Source: Caballeronia sp. LZ062 (GTDB lineage: Bacteria > Pseudomonadota > Gammaproteobacteria > Burkholderiales > Burkholderiaceae). From it: a stretch of DNA of 64,000 nucleotides. Numbering within the stretch: position 1 is the stretch's first letter; each line of letters opens with the position of its first letter. The notes beneath the pieces are model-generated. The model did no database searches. It was given only the letters and a program-made list of their open reading frames with translations, and was not told the origin of the DNA. Of this stretch, positions 37,494 through 46,786 are shown piece after piece. Both the position numbers and the translations under genes were made by a program. The stretch lies in contig NZ_JARTWB010000003.1 in the NCBI RefSeq assembly GCF_031450785.1, positions 124,001 to 188,000 of the forward strand, written 5' to 3'.

Positions 37494-38435
37494 ATGCGTG
37501 AGATCAATCAGCAGCGTCTGCGGTACTTCAACGAAGTGCTCGCGCACGGCACCATTCGCGGCGCGGCGGATCATCTGAACACGTCGCCATCGGTGATCGC
37601 GCGGCAGATCAAACTGCTGGAAGACGAACTCGACACGACGCTCTTCGAACGGCAGGCGCGCGGCGTTCGGCCAACCGAAGCAGCGTTTCATCTGCTCGAG
37701 TTCTGGCGCGGTTATCGCTCGCAACAGGAGAAGCTCGAAGATCAGCTACATGCGCTGAAAGGGCTGCAACAAGGCGAGATCACGCTCGCCGTGAGCGAGG
37801 GCTACGTCGACACACTCGTCGACGACGTGCTCGCGCCCTTCTGTGCCCGGTATCCCGGCCTCGACGTCGCGGTGAAGATGCTCGCGGTCGATGAAATCAT
37901 CGAAGAGGTCGTGCAAAGCCGCGCGCATATCGGACTCGCTTACAATCCGCCGCCGCATCCGCGCATCGAAGTTCGCGCGAGTGCGGCGCAGCCGGTCGTC
38001 TCGCTCGCGCGGCACGATCATCCCCTCGTTGCGCGCGGCGGTGCGGCGCGTATCGACGATCTGTTCGACCATCCCCTTGCGCTGATGCCGTCTACGTTCG
38101 GCATCGGCCATGTCGTGAAGATGCTCGAAATGGCCGAAGGCACCGCCATTCGCGCGACGCTCACGACGAACTCGCTGACCGCATTGAAGCGCATGGTGAG
38201 CGCGGGAAACTTCGTCACGTTGATCGGCGAATTCGCGGCGTATCGCGAGATTGCGAGCGGCGAAATGAAGACGGTGCGGATCGCGCATCCGGTGTTCGAG
38301 AACATACAGGCGCGCGTGCTGTTGAAAGCTGGCAGGCCGCTTGCCGCAGGGCCGCAGGCATTGCTCACCTGGATGCTCGACAAGATGCCGATGTTCGCGC
38401 AACGCGACAAACGCCGAAAGCGCGGCGCGAAGTGA
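37494..38435 (+). CDS. LysR-type regulator
   Basis: A 313-residue LysR protein. The HTH is in [20 protein letters not shown] with [20 protein letters not shown] as recognition helix and wing; the effector domain begins at about residue 95 ([20 protein letters not shown]). The C terminus is strongly basic ([10 protein letters not shown]). It faces away from the Tat-exported hydrolase gene and is its likely regulator. It converges with the GGDEF-EAL gene with no gap between the stops. Confidence 0.9.
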   Translation: MREINQQRLRYFNEVLAHGTIRGAADHLNTSPSVIARQIKLLEDELDTTLFERQARGVRPTEAAFHLLEFWRGYRSQQEKLEDQLHALKGLQQGEITLAVSEGYVDTLVDDVLAPFCARYPGLDVAVKMLAVDEIIEEVVQSRAHIGLAYNPPPHPRIEVRASAAQPVVSLARHDHPLVARGGAARIDDLFDHPLALMPSTFGIGHVVKMLEMAEGTAIRATLTTNSLTALKRMVSAGNFVTLIGEFAAYREIASGEMKTVRIAHPVFENIQARVLLKAGRPLAAGPQALLTWMLDKMPMFAQRDKRRKRGAK

Positions 38436-40715
38436 TCAGCGCGCGGCCTCCGTTTCCGCGCAGGCCGCATGCTCCATTAACGCATCGAGCGCGACCGGCC
38501 GCGAACGCAGGAAGCCCTGCATCTTGTCGCATCCCGCCTGTTTCAGGCGTTCTAGCTGTTCTTGCGTCTCGACGCCTTCGGCCACCACGATCACGCCGAG
38601 CTTGTGCGCGAGATCGATCACGCCTTCGACCACTGTGCGCATCATCGCGTCGGTGGCGATGTTATCGACGAAGGACTTGTCGAGCTTCAGCACGTCGGGT
38701 CGGAAGCGCGCCAGATAGCTGAGGCTCGAATAGCCCGTGCCGAAGTCATCGATGGCAATACGCACGCCCAGCGCGCGCAGGTTCGACAGCACCTCTTGCG
38801 CATCGTCGACGTTCTCGATCAGCGCCGACTCCGTGATTTCCAGCGTGATGCAATGCGAGTCGATGCCGGATCGCTCGATGACACGCTGAAGCACGCAAAC
38901 GAGCCGAGGATCACGCAATTGCTTCGGCGAGACGTTCACCGCCACCGAACGCACGTCGGGCACTGAAGCCGCCAGGCGCGCCGCTGCCTGCACGGCTTCG
39001 CGGATGATCCAGTGCCCCGCTTCCACGATCAGCCCGCTGTCTTCCAGCACCGGCACGAATGCAGCCGGCGAGATGAGGCCGAGTTGCGGATGCTGCCAGC
39101 GCAACAGCGCCTCGACACCGACGAGCCCGTCCGTATGCATACAGTATTGCGGTTGATAGTGCAGCACGAACTGGTTTTCGCGAATGGCGTCGTGCAATTC
39201 GGCTTCGAGATGCGCACGCGCAAGGTCGTCCTTCTCGCGCTCGCCGAACACGCGGAATGCGTTGCGGCCCGCGCGTTTCGCGGCGTACATCGCCATGTCG
39301 GCGCTGATGAAAAGCGCCTCTGGCGTGCGGCCATGTTCGGGATACAGCGCGACGCCAATGGAACAGGTCATGTTGACGGTCTTGCACCCGGCCTTGATCG
39401 GGCGGCTACAGGCGAGCGCCAGCCGCCTGCACGCGCCTTCGATGCGTTCCTGATCGAACGCGCCGGGAAGCGCGATGGTGAACTCGTCGCCGCCCGCACG
39501 CGCCGCCACGGCACCCTCTGGCATGAGTTGACCGATACGGCCAGCAATCGCCTTGAGCACCGCATCGCCCGCGCTATGGCCCGCCGTATCGTTGATGGAC
39601 TTGAAGCGGTCGATATCGATGAACAGATACGCGAACGGCTCGCGCGACGCGCATCGCTCGACGAGCGCCTGCATCATCGCGTTGCGGTTATGCAGTTCCG
39701 TGAGGCTGTCGGTGTTCGCAAGGCGATGCAGCGCCTGCAAGTGCATGCGCTCCTCCGTCGCATCGACGCATACGCTCACGACGCGCGAGACCGCGCCGTC
39801 TTCTCTCACCGGATAGATGTCCGCGCGCACCCAGCGCGTGCGATCGCCCTGAAGACAGAGGCGGAAATAGCTCTGCGACGGCGCGCCGGTATTCACCGCG
39901 TCGCGCATCTTGCCGCGCAGGCCGGGCATGTCGTCCCCGTGCACGCGCTGCATCCACGCAGTCTTGTCGTCCTCGAGCGCGGCGACGGGCATTTCCCACA
40001 TGCGCTCGAAAGCGGAGCTGACATGCAGCAGCTCCTGAAAGTCGTGACTCGCGGTCCAGAAGACCGCGTCGACGTGGTCTTCCATGTCCTTCTGCACGCG
40101 CGCGTTGCCGCGCAATTCCTCGATGAGATCGACTTCCGCCGTGATATCGCGCGATTTGCACAGCACCGCGACGACGCGGCCTTCTTCACCGTAGACCGGC
40201 GCGAACGTGGACGTCCACCACTTCGGCGAGCCGGTCATTGTGGCGCACTCGCCCGAGAAGGACACCGATTCGCCCGCTTTCGCACGTTCGAACGCGGCCC
40301 GCGCATCGGGTGCGGCCCACAGCGCGAGCCAGTCGATGCCGACCACCTCTTGCGTATTCGCGGCATCGATCAGCCGCCTGCCGACTTCGGAGATGCACGT
40401 GACGCGCCCTTCGAGATCGAGCAGCTTGATGCAGTCTTCGGCAATCGAAAGCAGCCCATTGGCGAACTGTTGCGCGACGAAGAGCTGGCGCTGCGCTTGC
40501 AGCATCCGATGAACGACCGCCACGGCGCCGGCGCACGCCGCGCCCAGCAGCACGTTCCAGGGAAGCGCCATGAAAGGCGTCGAACACGCACCGAACACCG
40601 CTCCCAGCACCGTCAGCTCGAATGCGTCGAAGCGGCGCGCGCATTGCAGAAAGGCGAATCGCCGCGCGACGGTATCGCCGATCGTTCCGAGAAAATCGCT
40701 CGCTCTCTCCTGCAC
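38436..40715 (-). CDS. PAS-PAS-GGDEF-EAL c-di-GMP protein
   Basis: A 759-residue membrane protein with two N-terminal hydrophobic helices (about 32-70), two PAS-type sensor domains (about 85-200 and 205-325), a GGDEF domain and an EAL domain. The synthase site is intact (AGGDEF, 408-412). The EAL domain keeps E535-A-L537, DDFGTGYSSLSYL and a lysine in KLDKSFV, so the phosphodiesterase can be active too. The inhibitory RxxD site is not obvious. It could set local c-di-GMP and so affect curli and motility functions encoded in the window; that link is inference. Confidence 0.93.
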   Translation of the reverse strand: MQERASDFLGTIGDTVARRFAFLQCARRFDAFELTVLGAVFGACSTPFMALPWNVLLGAACAGAVAVVHRMLQAQRQLFVAQQFANGLLSIAEDCIKLLDLEGRVTCISEVGRRLIDAANTQEVVGIDWLALWAAPDARAAFERAKAGESVSFSGECATMTGSPKWWTSTFAPVYGEEGRVVAVLCKSRDITAEVDLIEELRGNARVQKDMEDHVDAVFWTASHDFQELLHVSSAFERMWEMPVAALEDDKTAWMQRVHGDDMPGLRGKMRDAVNTGAPSQSYFRLCLQGDRTRWVRADIYPVREDGAVSRVVSVCVDATEERMHLQALHRLANTDSLTELHNRNAMMQALVERCASREPFAYLFIDIDRFKSINDTAGHSAGDAVLKAIAGRIGQLMPEGAVAARAGGDEFTIALPGAFDQERIEGACRRLALACSRPIKAGCKTVNMTCSIGVALYPEHGRTPEALFISADMAMYAAKRAGRNAFRVFGEREKDDLARAHLEAELHDAIRENQFVLHYQPQYCMHTDGLVGVEALLRWQHPQLGLISPAAFVPVLEDSGLIVEAGHWIIREAVQAAARLAASVPDVRSVAVNVSPKQLRDPRLVCVLQRVIERSGIDSHCITLEITESALIENVDDAQEVLSNLRALGVRIAIDDFGTGYSSLSYLARFRPDVLKLDKSFVDNIATDAMMRTVVEGVIDLAHKLGVIVVAEGVETQEQLERLKQAGCDKMQGFLRSRPVALDALMEHAACAETEAAR

Positions 40716-40834
40716 TGCCGTAGTCCCTTTCCGCCGTGGAGGCGCCGTTGCCTCGGTGCTTAACGGCGCAATGCGGGAAGTCTTGAGTCAGGCAATGTCC
40801 TCGGGAAAGCGGTGAACATTCTCGCGCGTGCGAC

Positions 40835-43030
40835 TCAACGAGCCTGCGGCGTGCCTTTCAACGCGGCCGCGATTTCCCTGGCCAGCGCCTCCGCGCGATA
40901 CGGCTTGCTCAGCAGCGTCACGTTGGGACGCAGCACGCCATCACGCAAAATGACGTCGCGCGTGTAGCCCGACACGTAGATGACCGGCACCGGCCGTGCC
41001 TGCGCGAACGCCCATTCCGCGAGATCGGCGCATTTCGTTTTGCCCGGCATCACGACGTCGGTCAGGATCAGGTCCACGCCAACGCCGCTTTGCAGCACGC
41101 TCATTGCGGCATCACCGTTCGCGGCCTTGAGCACCGTGTAGTGCATCGCTTCGAGTATGCCCACCGTCGATGTCAGCACCGCGGCATCGTCATCTACCAC
41201 GAGGACGGTCGCGCCGCCCGTCTGCATCGCGAGCGGGCCGCCAGGCGCGGCCACGGTTTCCTGGTCGAAGCTGCGCGGGAAATAGAGTTCTACGGTCGTG
41301 CCCGCGCCCACGGTGCTCGATATGTCGATATGTCCGCCCGATTGCTTGACGAAGCCGAACACCATACTGAGGCCAAGGCCCGTCCCGTGACCTTCCGGCT
41401 TGGTCGTGAAGAAGGGTTCGAACGCGTGTTCCAGCACGTGCTCGGGCATGCCCGCGCCGGTGTCGGATGCGCAGAGCCGCACGTATTCGCCCGGGCGCAC
41501 GTCCTTGCCTTCACACGCGGCTTCGTCGAGCACTTCGTTCGAGCACGTGAGCGTGAACTTGCCGTCGCCGCGAATGGCGTCACGCGCGTTGATCGCGAGG
41601 TTGAGAAGCGCGTTTTCCAGCTGATTGCGGTCCACGCAGAAATTCCACGCATCGTCCGGCAAATGCGTGCCGAAGGACACCGACGCGCCGACCGCATGCT
41701 GCAGCAGTTCGCGAATTTCATTGAGCAGGCGGCGCGGATTGATGACCACGGGCGATTGCGGCTGCCGTCGCGCGAACGACAGCAATTGCGACGCGAGCTT
41801 CGCGCCGCGCTGCACGGCCTCCATGGCGGCGTGCAGGCGTTCGGGCACGCGCGGGTCCGCCGGCGGCAGATATTGCAGCAGTTGCAGATTGCCGCTGATC
41901 GCCTGCAACGTATTGTTGAAGTCGTGCGCGACGCCGCCTGTCATCGCGCCGAGCGCCTCCATTTTCAGGCTCTGCCGCAGTTGCGCTTCGACAGCGATGC
42001 GCGCGGCGACCGCCTCCGAGATCTTGCTTTCGAGGTCGCGCGTGAGGTCCTTCAGGCTCTCTTCTGCGATCTTGCGGTCATGAATATCGACAATGACGCC
42101 GGGAAAGCGTAATGGCCGGCCGCGGTCGTCATAGTCGCAGCGGCCGCTTGCAAGAATCCACATCCATCCGTCGCCCGGCGTGCGGATGCGGTATTCAGTG
42201 CGATACGGCACGCCATCGCGCACCGTGCGCTCGATCGATTGCTGCACATGCTCGCGATCGTCCGGATGAATGATGTCGAACCCGGCTTCCAGCGGCCAGC
42301 CCTCGGCCAGGTCCTCGAACGGGACCGAGAACGTGAGGGCGAAGGGTTCATCGCCTACGACACGATTCTGCGGAATATCCCACACGAATACGCCGAGCAC
42401 CGCACCGGAGTTCAGCGCCAGATTCAGGCGGTCGTTGGCCTCGCGCAACGCGGCTTCTGCGACCGTGCGATTGTGTTCGAGCCGCACACGCTCCGTCGTA
42501 TCCACGACGATGGCGAGCACGCCGGCCGGTGTGCCGTCGTCGGAGGCAACGGGGCTGTAATGCAGGTCGAGCCACACTTGCGCAGGATGCCCGTTGATTG
42601 CGAGCACGAAGTCGATATCCCGATACGACAGCGATTCCCCGCGCAAACCGCAGTCCACCACGTTGCGATTGAAGTCCGACGCTTCCGGCCACGCCTTCTC
42701 GATCGGCAGGCCGAGAATGCCCGGGTGCCGCGCGCCGGAGAACTTCGCGTATGCGTCGTTATAGAGCAGGGTTCCTTCTTCGCCCCACAGCACGGCCATC
42801 GGCAAGGCGTTGCGCAGCATCACCTGCACGACGGAGCGCAGCGCCTGCGGCCATAAGCCGATGGGCCCGAGCGGCGTCTTCGACCAGTCGAAATCGCGAA
42901 TGGCCCGGGCTGTCTCGCCGATCCATGAATCGAGTTGAATTGAATCGGCGAGGATAGAAGTCAAAGGCGGCCCTATGTATGAAGGAATCGTGCAGGCGCG
43001 GCCTGTCTGTCGCCGCGCGTCCGACAGCAT
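40835..43030 (-). CDS. Hybrid sensor histidine kinase (PAS-PAS-HisKA-HATPase-REC)
   Basis: A 731-residue soluble kinase with no membrane helices. An N-terminal PAS-like domain (about 35-185) includes DWSKTPLGPIGLWPQAL, common in light/redox PAS hybrids of proteobacteria; a second PAS (about 200-325) has the PAC end GVIVDIHDRKIAEESL. H369 in GGVAHDFNN is the phospho-acceptor; the ATPase has NLAINARDA and GHGTGLGLSMV. A C-terminal receiver follows with phospho-acceptor D658 (LILTDVVMPG) and the conserved lysine in SKPYR. No response regulator gene adjoins. The input signal is unknown. Confidence 0.92.
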   Translation of the reverse strand: MLSDARRQTGRACTIPSYIGPPLTSILADSIQLDSWIGETARAIRDFDWSKTPLGPIGLWPQALRSVVQVMLRNALPMAVLWGEEGTLLYNDAYAKFSGARHPGILGLPIEKAWPEASDFNRNVVDCGLRGESLSYRDIDFVLAINGHPAQVWLDLHYSPVASDDGTPAGVLAIVVDTTERVRLEHNRTVAEAALREANDRLNLALNSGAVLGVFVWDIPQNRVVGDEPFALTFSVPFEDLAEGWPLEAGFDIIHPDDREHVQQSIERTVRDGVPYRTEYRIRTPGDGWMWILASGRCDYDDRGRPLRFPGVIVDIHDRKIAEESLKDLTRDLESKISEAVAARIAVEAQLRQSLKMEALGAMTGGVAHDFNNTLQAISGNLQLLQYLPPADPRVPERLHAAMEAVQRGAKLASQLLSFARRQPQSPVVINPRRLLNEIRELLQHAVGASVSFGTHLPDDAWNFCVDRNQLENALLNLAINARDAIRGDGKFTLTCSNEVLDEAACEGKDVRPGEYVRLCASDTGAGMPEHVLEHAFEPFFTTKPEGHGTGLGLSMVFGFVKQSGGHIDISSTVGAGTTVELYFPRSFDQETVAAPGGPLAMQTGGATVLVVDDDAAVLTSTVGILEAMHYTVLKAANGDAAMSVLQSGVGVDLILTDVVMPGKTKCADLAEWAFAQARPVPVIYVSGYTRDVILRDGVLRPNVTLLSKPYRAEALAREIAAALKGTPQAR

Positions 43031-43099
43031 AAAGGCTATCGCACTCGCACGCGAACAAATGACGCGTGACGCGCCGCCCGCCGGGCGCGACTTGGCGAC

Positions 43100-43738
43100 C
43101 TATCGCGCCTTTGGCCGGCGCACGGCACGCACGGTGGCCGAGCGCCCGCCGCCGCAAAAGAAGCCGTCCCTGCCGTCCGATTCCAGCCCCGAAACGTTTG
43201 CGCCTTCAGGCATGTCCAGCTGTTCGATGACCTGGCCCGTGGCCGGATCGACGTGCCGAAGCTCGCTTTCGTCGCCTTCCCAAGTGGCGTGCCAAAGCTC
43301 GCCGTCGACCCATGTCACGCCGGTCACGAACCGGTTCGATTGAATGGTACGCAGGATGTTGCCGTTTGCCGGATCGATCTGATGAATCTTGCGCTCCCGG
43401 TATTGGCCGACCCACAGCGTGCCTTCGCCCCACGCGAGACCCGAATCCGCGCCGCCGCCGGGCGCCGGAATGGTCGAGAGCACGCGGCCGGTTCGCGGGT
43501 CGATCTTCTGGATGCGGTCCTCCGCGATCTGATACAGATGCTCGCCGTCGAAGGCCGTGCCGGCATGTGCCGGGACGTGCAGCGTAGCTTCCGGCTCGCC
43601 GGTTGCGGGATCGAATGCGTTGAGCGTATCGCCTGCCGCGAACCAGACGGCATGACCGTCGAAGGTGACGCCGTGCACGCCTTCCACATCCGGAAAAGGC
43701 CCGTATTCACGGATGATTTCTGCTTTCGCGCGTTTCAT
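43100..43738 (-). CDS. Small beta-propeller-like protein
   Basis: A 212-residue protein with four or five repeated blade-like units of the form DPATGxxxxxxx (AFDPATGEPEATLH, KIDPRTGRVLSTI, QIDPANGNILRTI, HVDPATGQVIEQL). It resembles glutaminyl-cyclase/NHL/SMP30-type propellers but has too few repeats for a closed six-blade ring and lacks a signal peptide, so it may form a dimeric or incomplete ring. The C terminus has a Gly-rich CGGGRS. No function is assigned. It is upstream of the hybrid kinase on the same strand, with a 69-base gap to that gene's start. Confidence 0.75.
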   Translation of the reverse strand: MKRAKAEIIREYGPFPDVEGVHGVTFDGHAVWFAAGDTLNAFDPATGEPEATLHVPAHAGTAFDGEHLYQIAEDRIQKIDPRTGRVLSTIPAPGGGADSGLAWGEGTLWVGQYRERKIHQIDPANGNILRTIQSNRFVTGVTWVDGELWHATWEGDESELRHVDPATGQVIEQLDMPEGANVSGLESDGRDGFFCGGGRSATVRAVRRPKAR

Positions 43739-43792
43739 GGTCCGGTCCTCTCCTCGCGCATCCTTCGATGCCTTCGATTCAATACCGCGATG

Positions 43793-45013
43793 CTAGCCGC
43801 TCGCGAGATCGGCAGGGAGTAACAACGCCGACGCGAATCCCGGCGCGGGCGGCGCGAGCCAGCGGCGCGCGCGTCCACGCCCGAGCGACTGCACCTTGCC
43901 CGACGCCGCCAGCGTTTCCAGCGCGCGCTGCACCGTGCGCTGGCTCGCGTTCAGCGCAAGCGCCAGCGCGGAACTGGACCACGCTTCGCCATCGGCGAGA
44001 CAGGCGAGCAGCGGCGCATGTTCGTCGTCCACGGGCTGCGCGAGCACGGCCACATCCGGCGCGACATGCGGCGCGAGCGCGTAGCCGTTGCGCGTGGCGC
44101 GAATATCGGCGAGCGGGCGCAGCAGCGTGCGCAAGCGCCCCATCTCGACGCGCAGCCGCGCACGGTGCGTCTCGTCAACGTGGCGCATGCGGAAAGCGCG
44201 CGCAATCAATTCATCGCGCGACACGTCGCCGGGCGATGCTTCGCCGAGCATACGTGCAAGCGCGAACAACACCGGGCGCGTCGCGAGCGAGATCGTAGTT
44301 CGTGTATCGCATACGCGGTGGCGGCAGGCGTCGATGACAAGCGCGTTCGATGCGAACAGCGTCTCGACATCGTCCAGCGAGAGCACGCGTGTGCCGTCTT
44401 TCGCGATGAGCCGCGCAGCAGGCGTATCGAGCATGGCCCACGCGTGCTCGACCTCCGCTGACAGCGCGGCAATGCCCGCGGCTTGCGCGGCCCGCCTCGC
44501 GCGTTCCAGCGCTGCGCGCGCCGCATTCGCGTGCAAGCGGCGCATGGCGATGCCCGCCGCGATCAATTCGTGCGCCGCGCGCAGCGCGGGCGGCAGCGCG
44601 GACGCATCCAGCGCGCCGAGTCGCTGTTCCGCCTCGCCGATGCGCCCGAGCAATAGCGCGCGCCGCACGTCGAGATAGCGCGCGTGCGCCGCGTTGATGC
44701 GGTCGCCATGCGCTTCGAGCGTCGCGCGCGCGCGATCGAGCGCCTTGGCGGGCCACGCAAGCTCGCGCGATGCGAGCGCGATCTCTGCCTCGGCGACGAC
44801 GCATCTCGCGCGTGCGACGGCTTCCTTCGCCCCGAACGCGCGGGCGGCGCGCTTGAGAAGCGCCTTCGCACGCGCGAAGTCACCGAGCTGCGCCATGGCG
44901 ATACCGCGCAGCGCGAGCGCGGGCGCATCGTCGCGCAGCGCCACGCGGTTCAATGCGCCGAGCGGATCGCCCGCTGCGAGCGCCCGCGCCGCCGCCGTCA
45001 TCAACGAATCCAT
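43793..45013 (-). CDS. TPR-type protein with C-terminal winged HTH, probable regulator
   Basis: A 406-residue Ala/Arg-rich protein. The first 200 residues are helical hairpins of TPR type (ALALRGIAMAQLGDFARAKA). After a middle part comes a segment like a winged helix (RDELIARAFRMRHVDETHRA then RLRVEMGRLRTLLRP, and ATRNGYALAP as the wing), resembling the OmpR-like effector wing. A second HTH closes the protein: LALALNASQRTVQRALETLA. No membrane segment. It is divergent from the DUF899-DUF2182 genes across 129 bases and is likely their regulator. The pairing of TPRs with two HTH units is unusual; family not named. Confidence 0.75.
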   Translation of the reverse strand: MDSLMTAAARALAAGDPLGALNRVALRDDAPALALRGIAMAQLGDFARAKALLKRAARAFGAKEAVARARCVVAEAEIALASRELAWPAKALDRARATLEAHGDRINAAHARYLDVRRALLLGRIGEAEQRLGALDASALPPALRAAHELIAAGIAMRRLHANAARAALERARRAAQAAGIAALSAEVEHAWAMLDTPAARLIAKDGTRVLSLDDVETLFASNALVIDACRHRVCDTRTTISLATRPVLFALARMLGEASPGDVSRDELIARAFRMRHVDETHRARLRVEMGRLRTLLRPLADIRATRNGYALAPHVAPDVAVLAQPVDDEHAPLLACLADGEAWSSSALALALNASQRTVQRALETLAASGKVQSLGRGRARRWLAPPAPGFASALLLPADLASG

Positions 45014-45142
45014 GCGAATCCCGACACGCTTGTCACTCCCACGCCCGGATGCCCGGCACTAATCTAACACCATGCTTTGCGACGGTCGCGAAGCATTCGG
45101 GAACCGCTGCGCACGCCGCGCCGCATAACGGAGGCAACGGGA

Positions 45143-45904
45143 ATGACGACTCACATCACCGCAACACGCGACGACTGGCTCGCCGCGCGGCTCGATCTGC
45201 TGAAAGCCGAGAAGGACCTCACGCGCAGAAGCGACGAACTTGCGCGGCAGCGTCGGGCCTTACCGTGGGTGCGCATCGACAAGACGTATCGCTTCGATAC
45301 CGAAGCGGGCGATGCCACACTCGCGGACCTCTTCGGCGGGCGCTCGCAACTGCTTGTCTATCACTTCATGTTCGGGCCGGACTGGAGCGCGGGATGCCCG
45401 TCGTGCTCGTCCATTGCGGATGGCTTCGACGGCTTCGCCGTGCATCTCGCGCATCATGATGTCGCGTTGTGGGCGGTCTCCCGTGCCTCCATCGACAAGC
45501 TGACGGCCTATAAAAACCGCATGGGATGGCGCTTTCCGTGGGCGTCCGCGAGAAATGGCGAGTTCAATTACGACTTCAACGTGTCGTTCACGGAAGAGCA
45601 ACAGCGCGCAGGCGATATCGAATACAACTTCGCGCGCGGCGGCCACGCGATGGACATGAAAGACGCGCCGGAACCCGTGAAGGCGTTCGCCGCCCAGTGC
45701 GGCACCGACGCGCCGACCTTTACCCGCGACCGCCCCGGCATGAGTGCATTCGCGATGGAGGACGGCGCGGTGTACTACACGTATTCGGCCTATGCGCGCG
45801 GCCTCGATGCACTGTGGGGCATGTATCAGTGGCTCGACCGCGCGCCGAAAGGGCGCAATGAAAACGGCAACTGGTGGAAGCGCCATGACGAATACGCTGA
45901 TTGA
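45143..45904 (+). CDS. DUF899 thioredoxin-fold protein
   Basis: A 253-residue cytosolic protein of the DUF899 family. The ATG at 45143 follows a GGAGG site. Thioredoxin-like text is seen in FGGRSQLLVYHFMFGPDWSA, with a Cys pair in GCPSCSSIADG, and the family ending GLDALWGMYQWLDRAPKGRN. Function is not established; a redox or chaperone role is plausible. It overlaps the DUF2182 gene by 20 bases and faces a TPR-HTH regulator. Confidence 0.9.
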   Translation: MTTHITATRDDWLAARLDLLKAEKDLTRRSDELARQRRALPWVRIDKTYRFDTEAGDATLADLFGGRSQLLVYHFMFGPDWSAGCPSCSSIADGFDGFAVHLAHHDVALWAVSRASIDKLTAYKNRMGWRFPWASARNGEFNYDFNVSFTEEQQRAGDIEYNFARGGHAMDMKDAPEPVKAFAAQCGTDAPTFTRDRPGMSAFAMEDGAVYYTYSAYARGLDALWGMYQWLDRAPKGRNENGNWWKRHDEYAD

Positions 45905-46613
45905 GCGGGCCATGCGCGCGTTCATCGTCGCGCACGGAAACGAACGACGCGCACTCGCCGCGATGCACGTCTTCGCATTCATGTTGAGCGCCGCGGTTCT
46001 CGTTGCGTGCCATGCGGCAATGCCGTCGATGAACTGGACGCGTCCTTGCGGCGCGACGGCGCTCGGCGCGGCGGCGGCGTTCGTCGGCATGTGGACCATC
46101 ATGATGACCGCCATGATGCTGCCGTCTTTTGCGCACACGCTATGGCTTTACCGCGCGTCGCGCGTGGCACCGCTTGCGCTGATGACGGCGGGCTACGTCA
46201 CGGCATGGTCGATCGCGGGCATGGCGATGTATTGGCTCGGTGCTTCGTCGAGCACGCTCTTTCTCGCGAAACCAGTGACAGCCGGCGCGGTGCTCTTTCT
46301 CGCGGGCATGGTGCAATCGAGCCAATGGAAGGCGCGTTGGCTCGCGCGTTGCCGCTCACCGGTGCCGCGTAGCCTGACGGTGCGTGATGCTTACGGTCAT
46401 GGCACCCGGCACGGCTTGCAGTGTCTTGCATCTTGCGCGGGCCTTACAGTAGCTTTATGCGTCGCGGGCATGACGAACGCCAGCCCCATCGCTGCGGTGA
46501 CGCTCGCCATCGCCGCCGAGCGCATGCTGCCTCATGGCGAGCGGCTGGCCCGGTACATCGGCGTGATTGTCATCGTATTGGGCATGGCCCGGATGCTCGA
46601 TGCAAGCACCTAA
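45885..46613 (+). CDS. DUF2182 predicted metal-binding membrane protein
   Basis: A 242-residue inner-membrane protein with about six or seven helices. The conserved DUF2182 motif is GMWTIMMTAMMLPS near residue 70; a His/Cys-containing region HGLQCLASCAGLTVALCVAG near 180 is also typical. The ATG at 45885 lies within the end of the DUF899 gene with a GGTGGAAG site before it. These two families are commonly adjacent in Burkholderia and relatives; the function of the pair is unknown. Confidence 0.88.
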   Translation: MTNTLIERAMRAFIVAHGNERRALAAMHVFAFMLSAAVLVACHAAMPSMNWTRPCGATALGAAAAFVGMWTIMMTAMMLPSFAHTLWLYRASRVAPLALMTAGYVTAWSIAGMAMYWLGASSSTLFLAKPVTAGAVLFLAGMVQSSQWKARWLARCRSPVPRSLTVRDAYGHGTRHGLQCLASCAGLTVALCVAGMTNASPIAAVTLAIAAERMLPHGERLARYIGVIVIVLGMARMLDAST

Positions 46614-46786
46614 TGCAACTGCGATCAAGCGATCGTTCGTTCGTTTTGCTTATCCATGTTTTCCCGAACTAAAGCGCGGCGCGCTCTTGTCGATATACAA
46701 GGGTCGACGGATTCCCTCGGCCGCGCAGCAGGCGCTGCATCGCAGCCTCCGCGCGAATGACGCGATGCAGCCTTTTCGAGGAAGAC

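Noticed and set aside
38436..40715. Degenerate (non-catalytic) GGDEF or EAL domain
   Set aside because: GGDEF is intact at 408-412 and the EAL, DDFGTG and catalytic Lys motifs are present, so neither domain shows loss of key residues.
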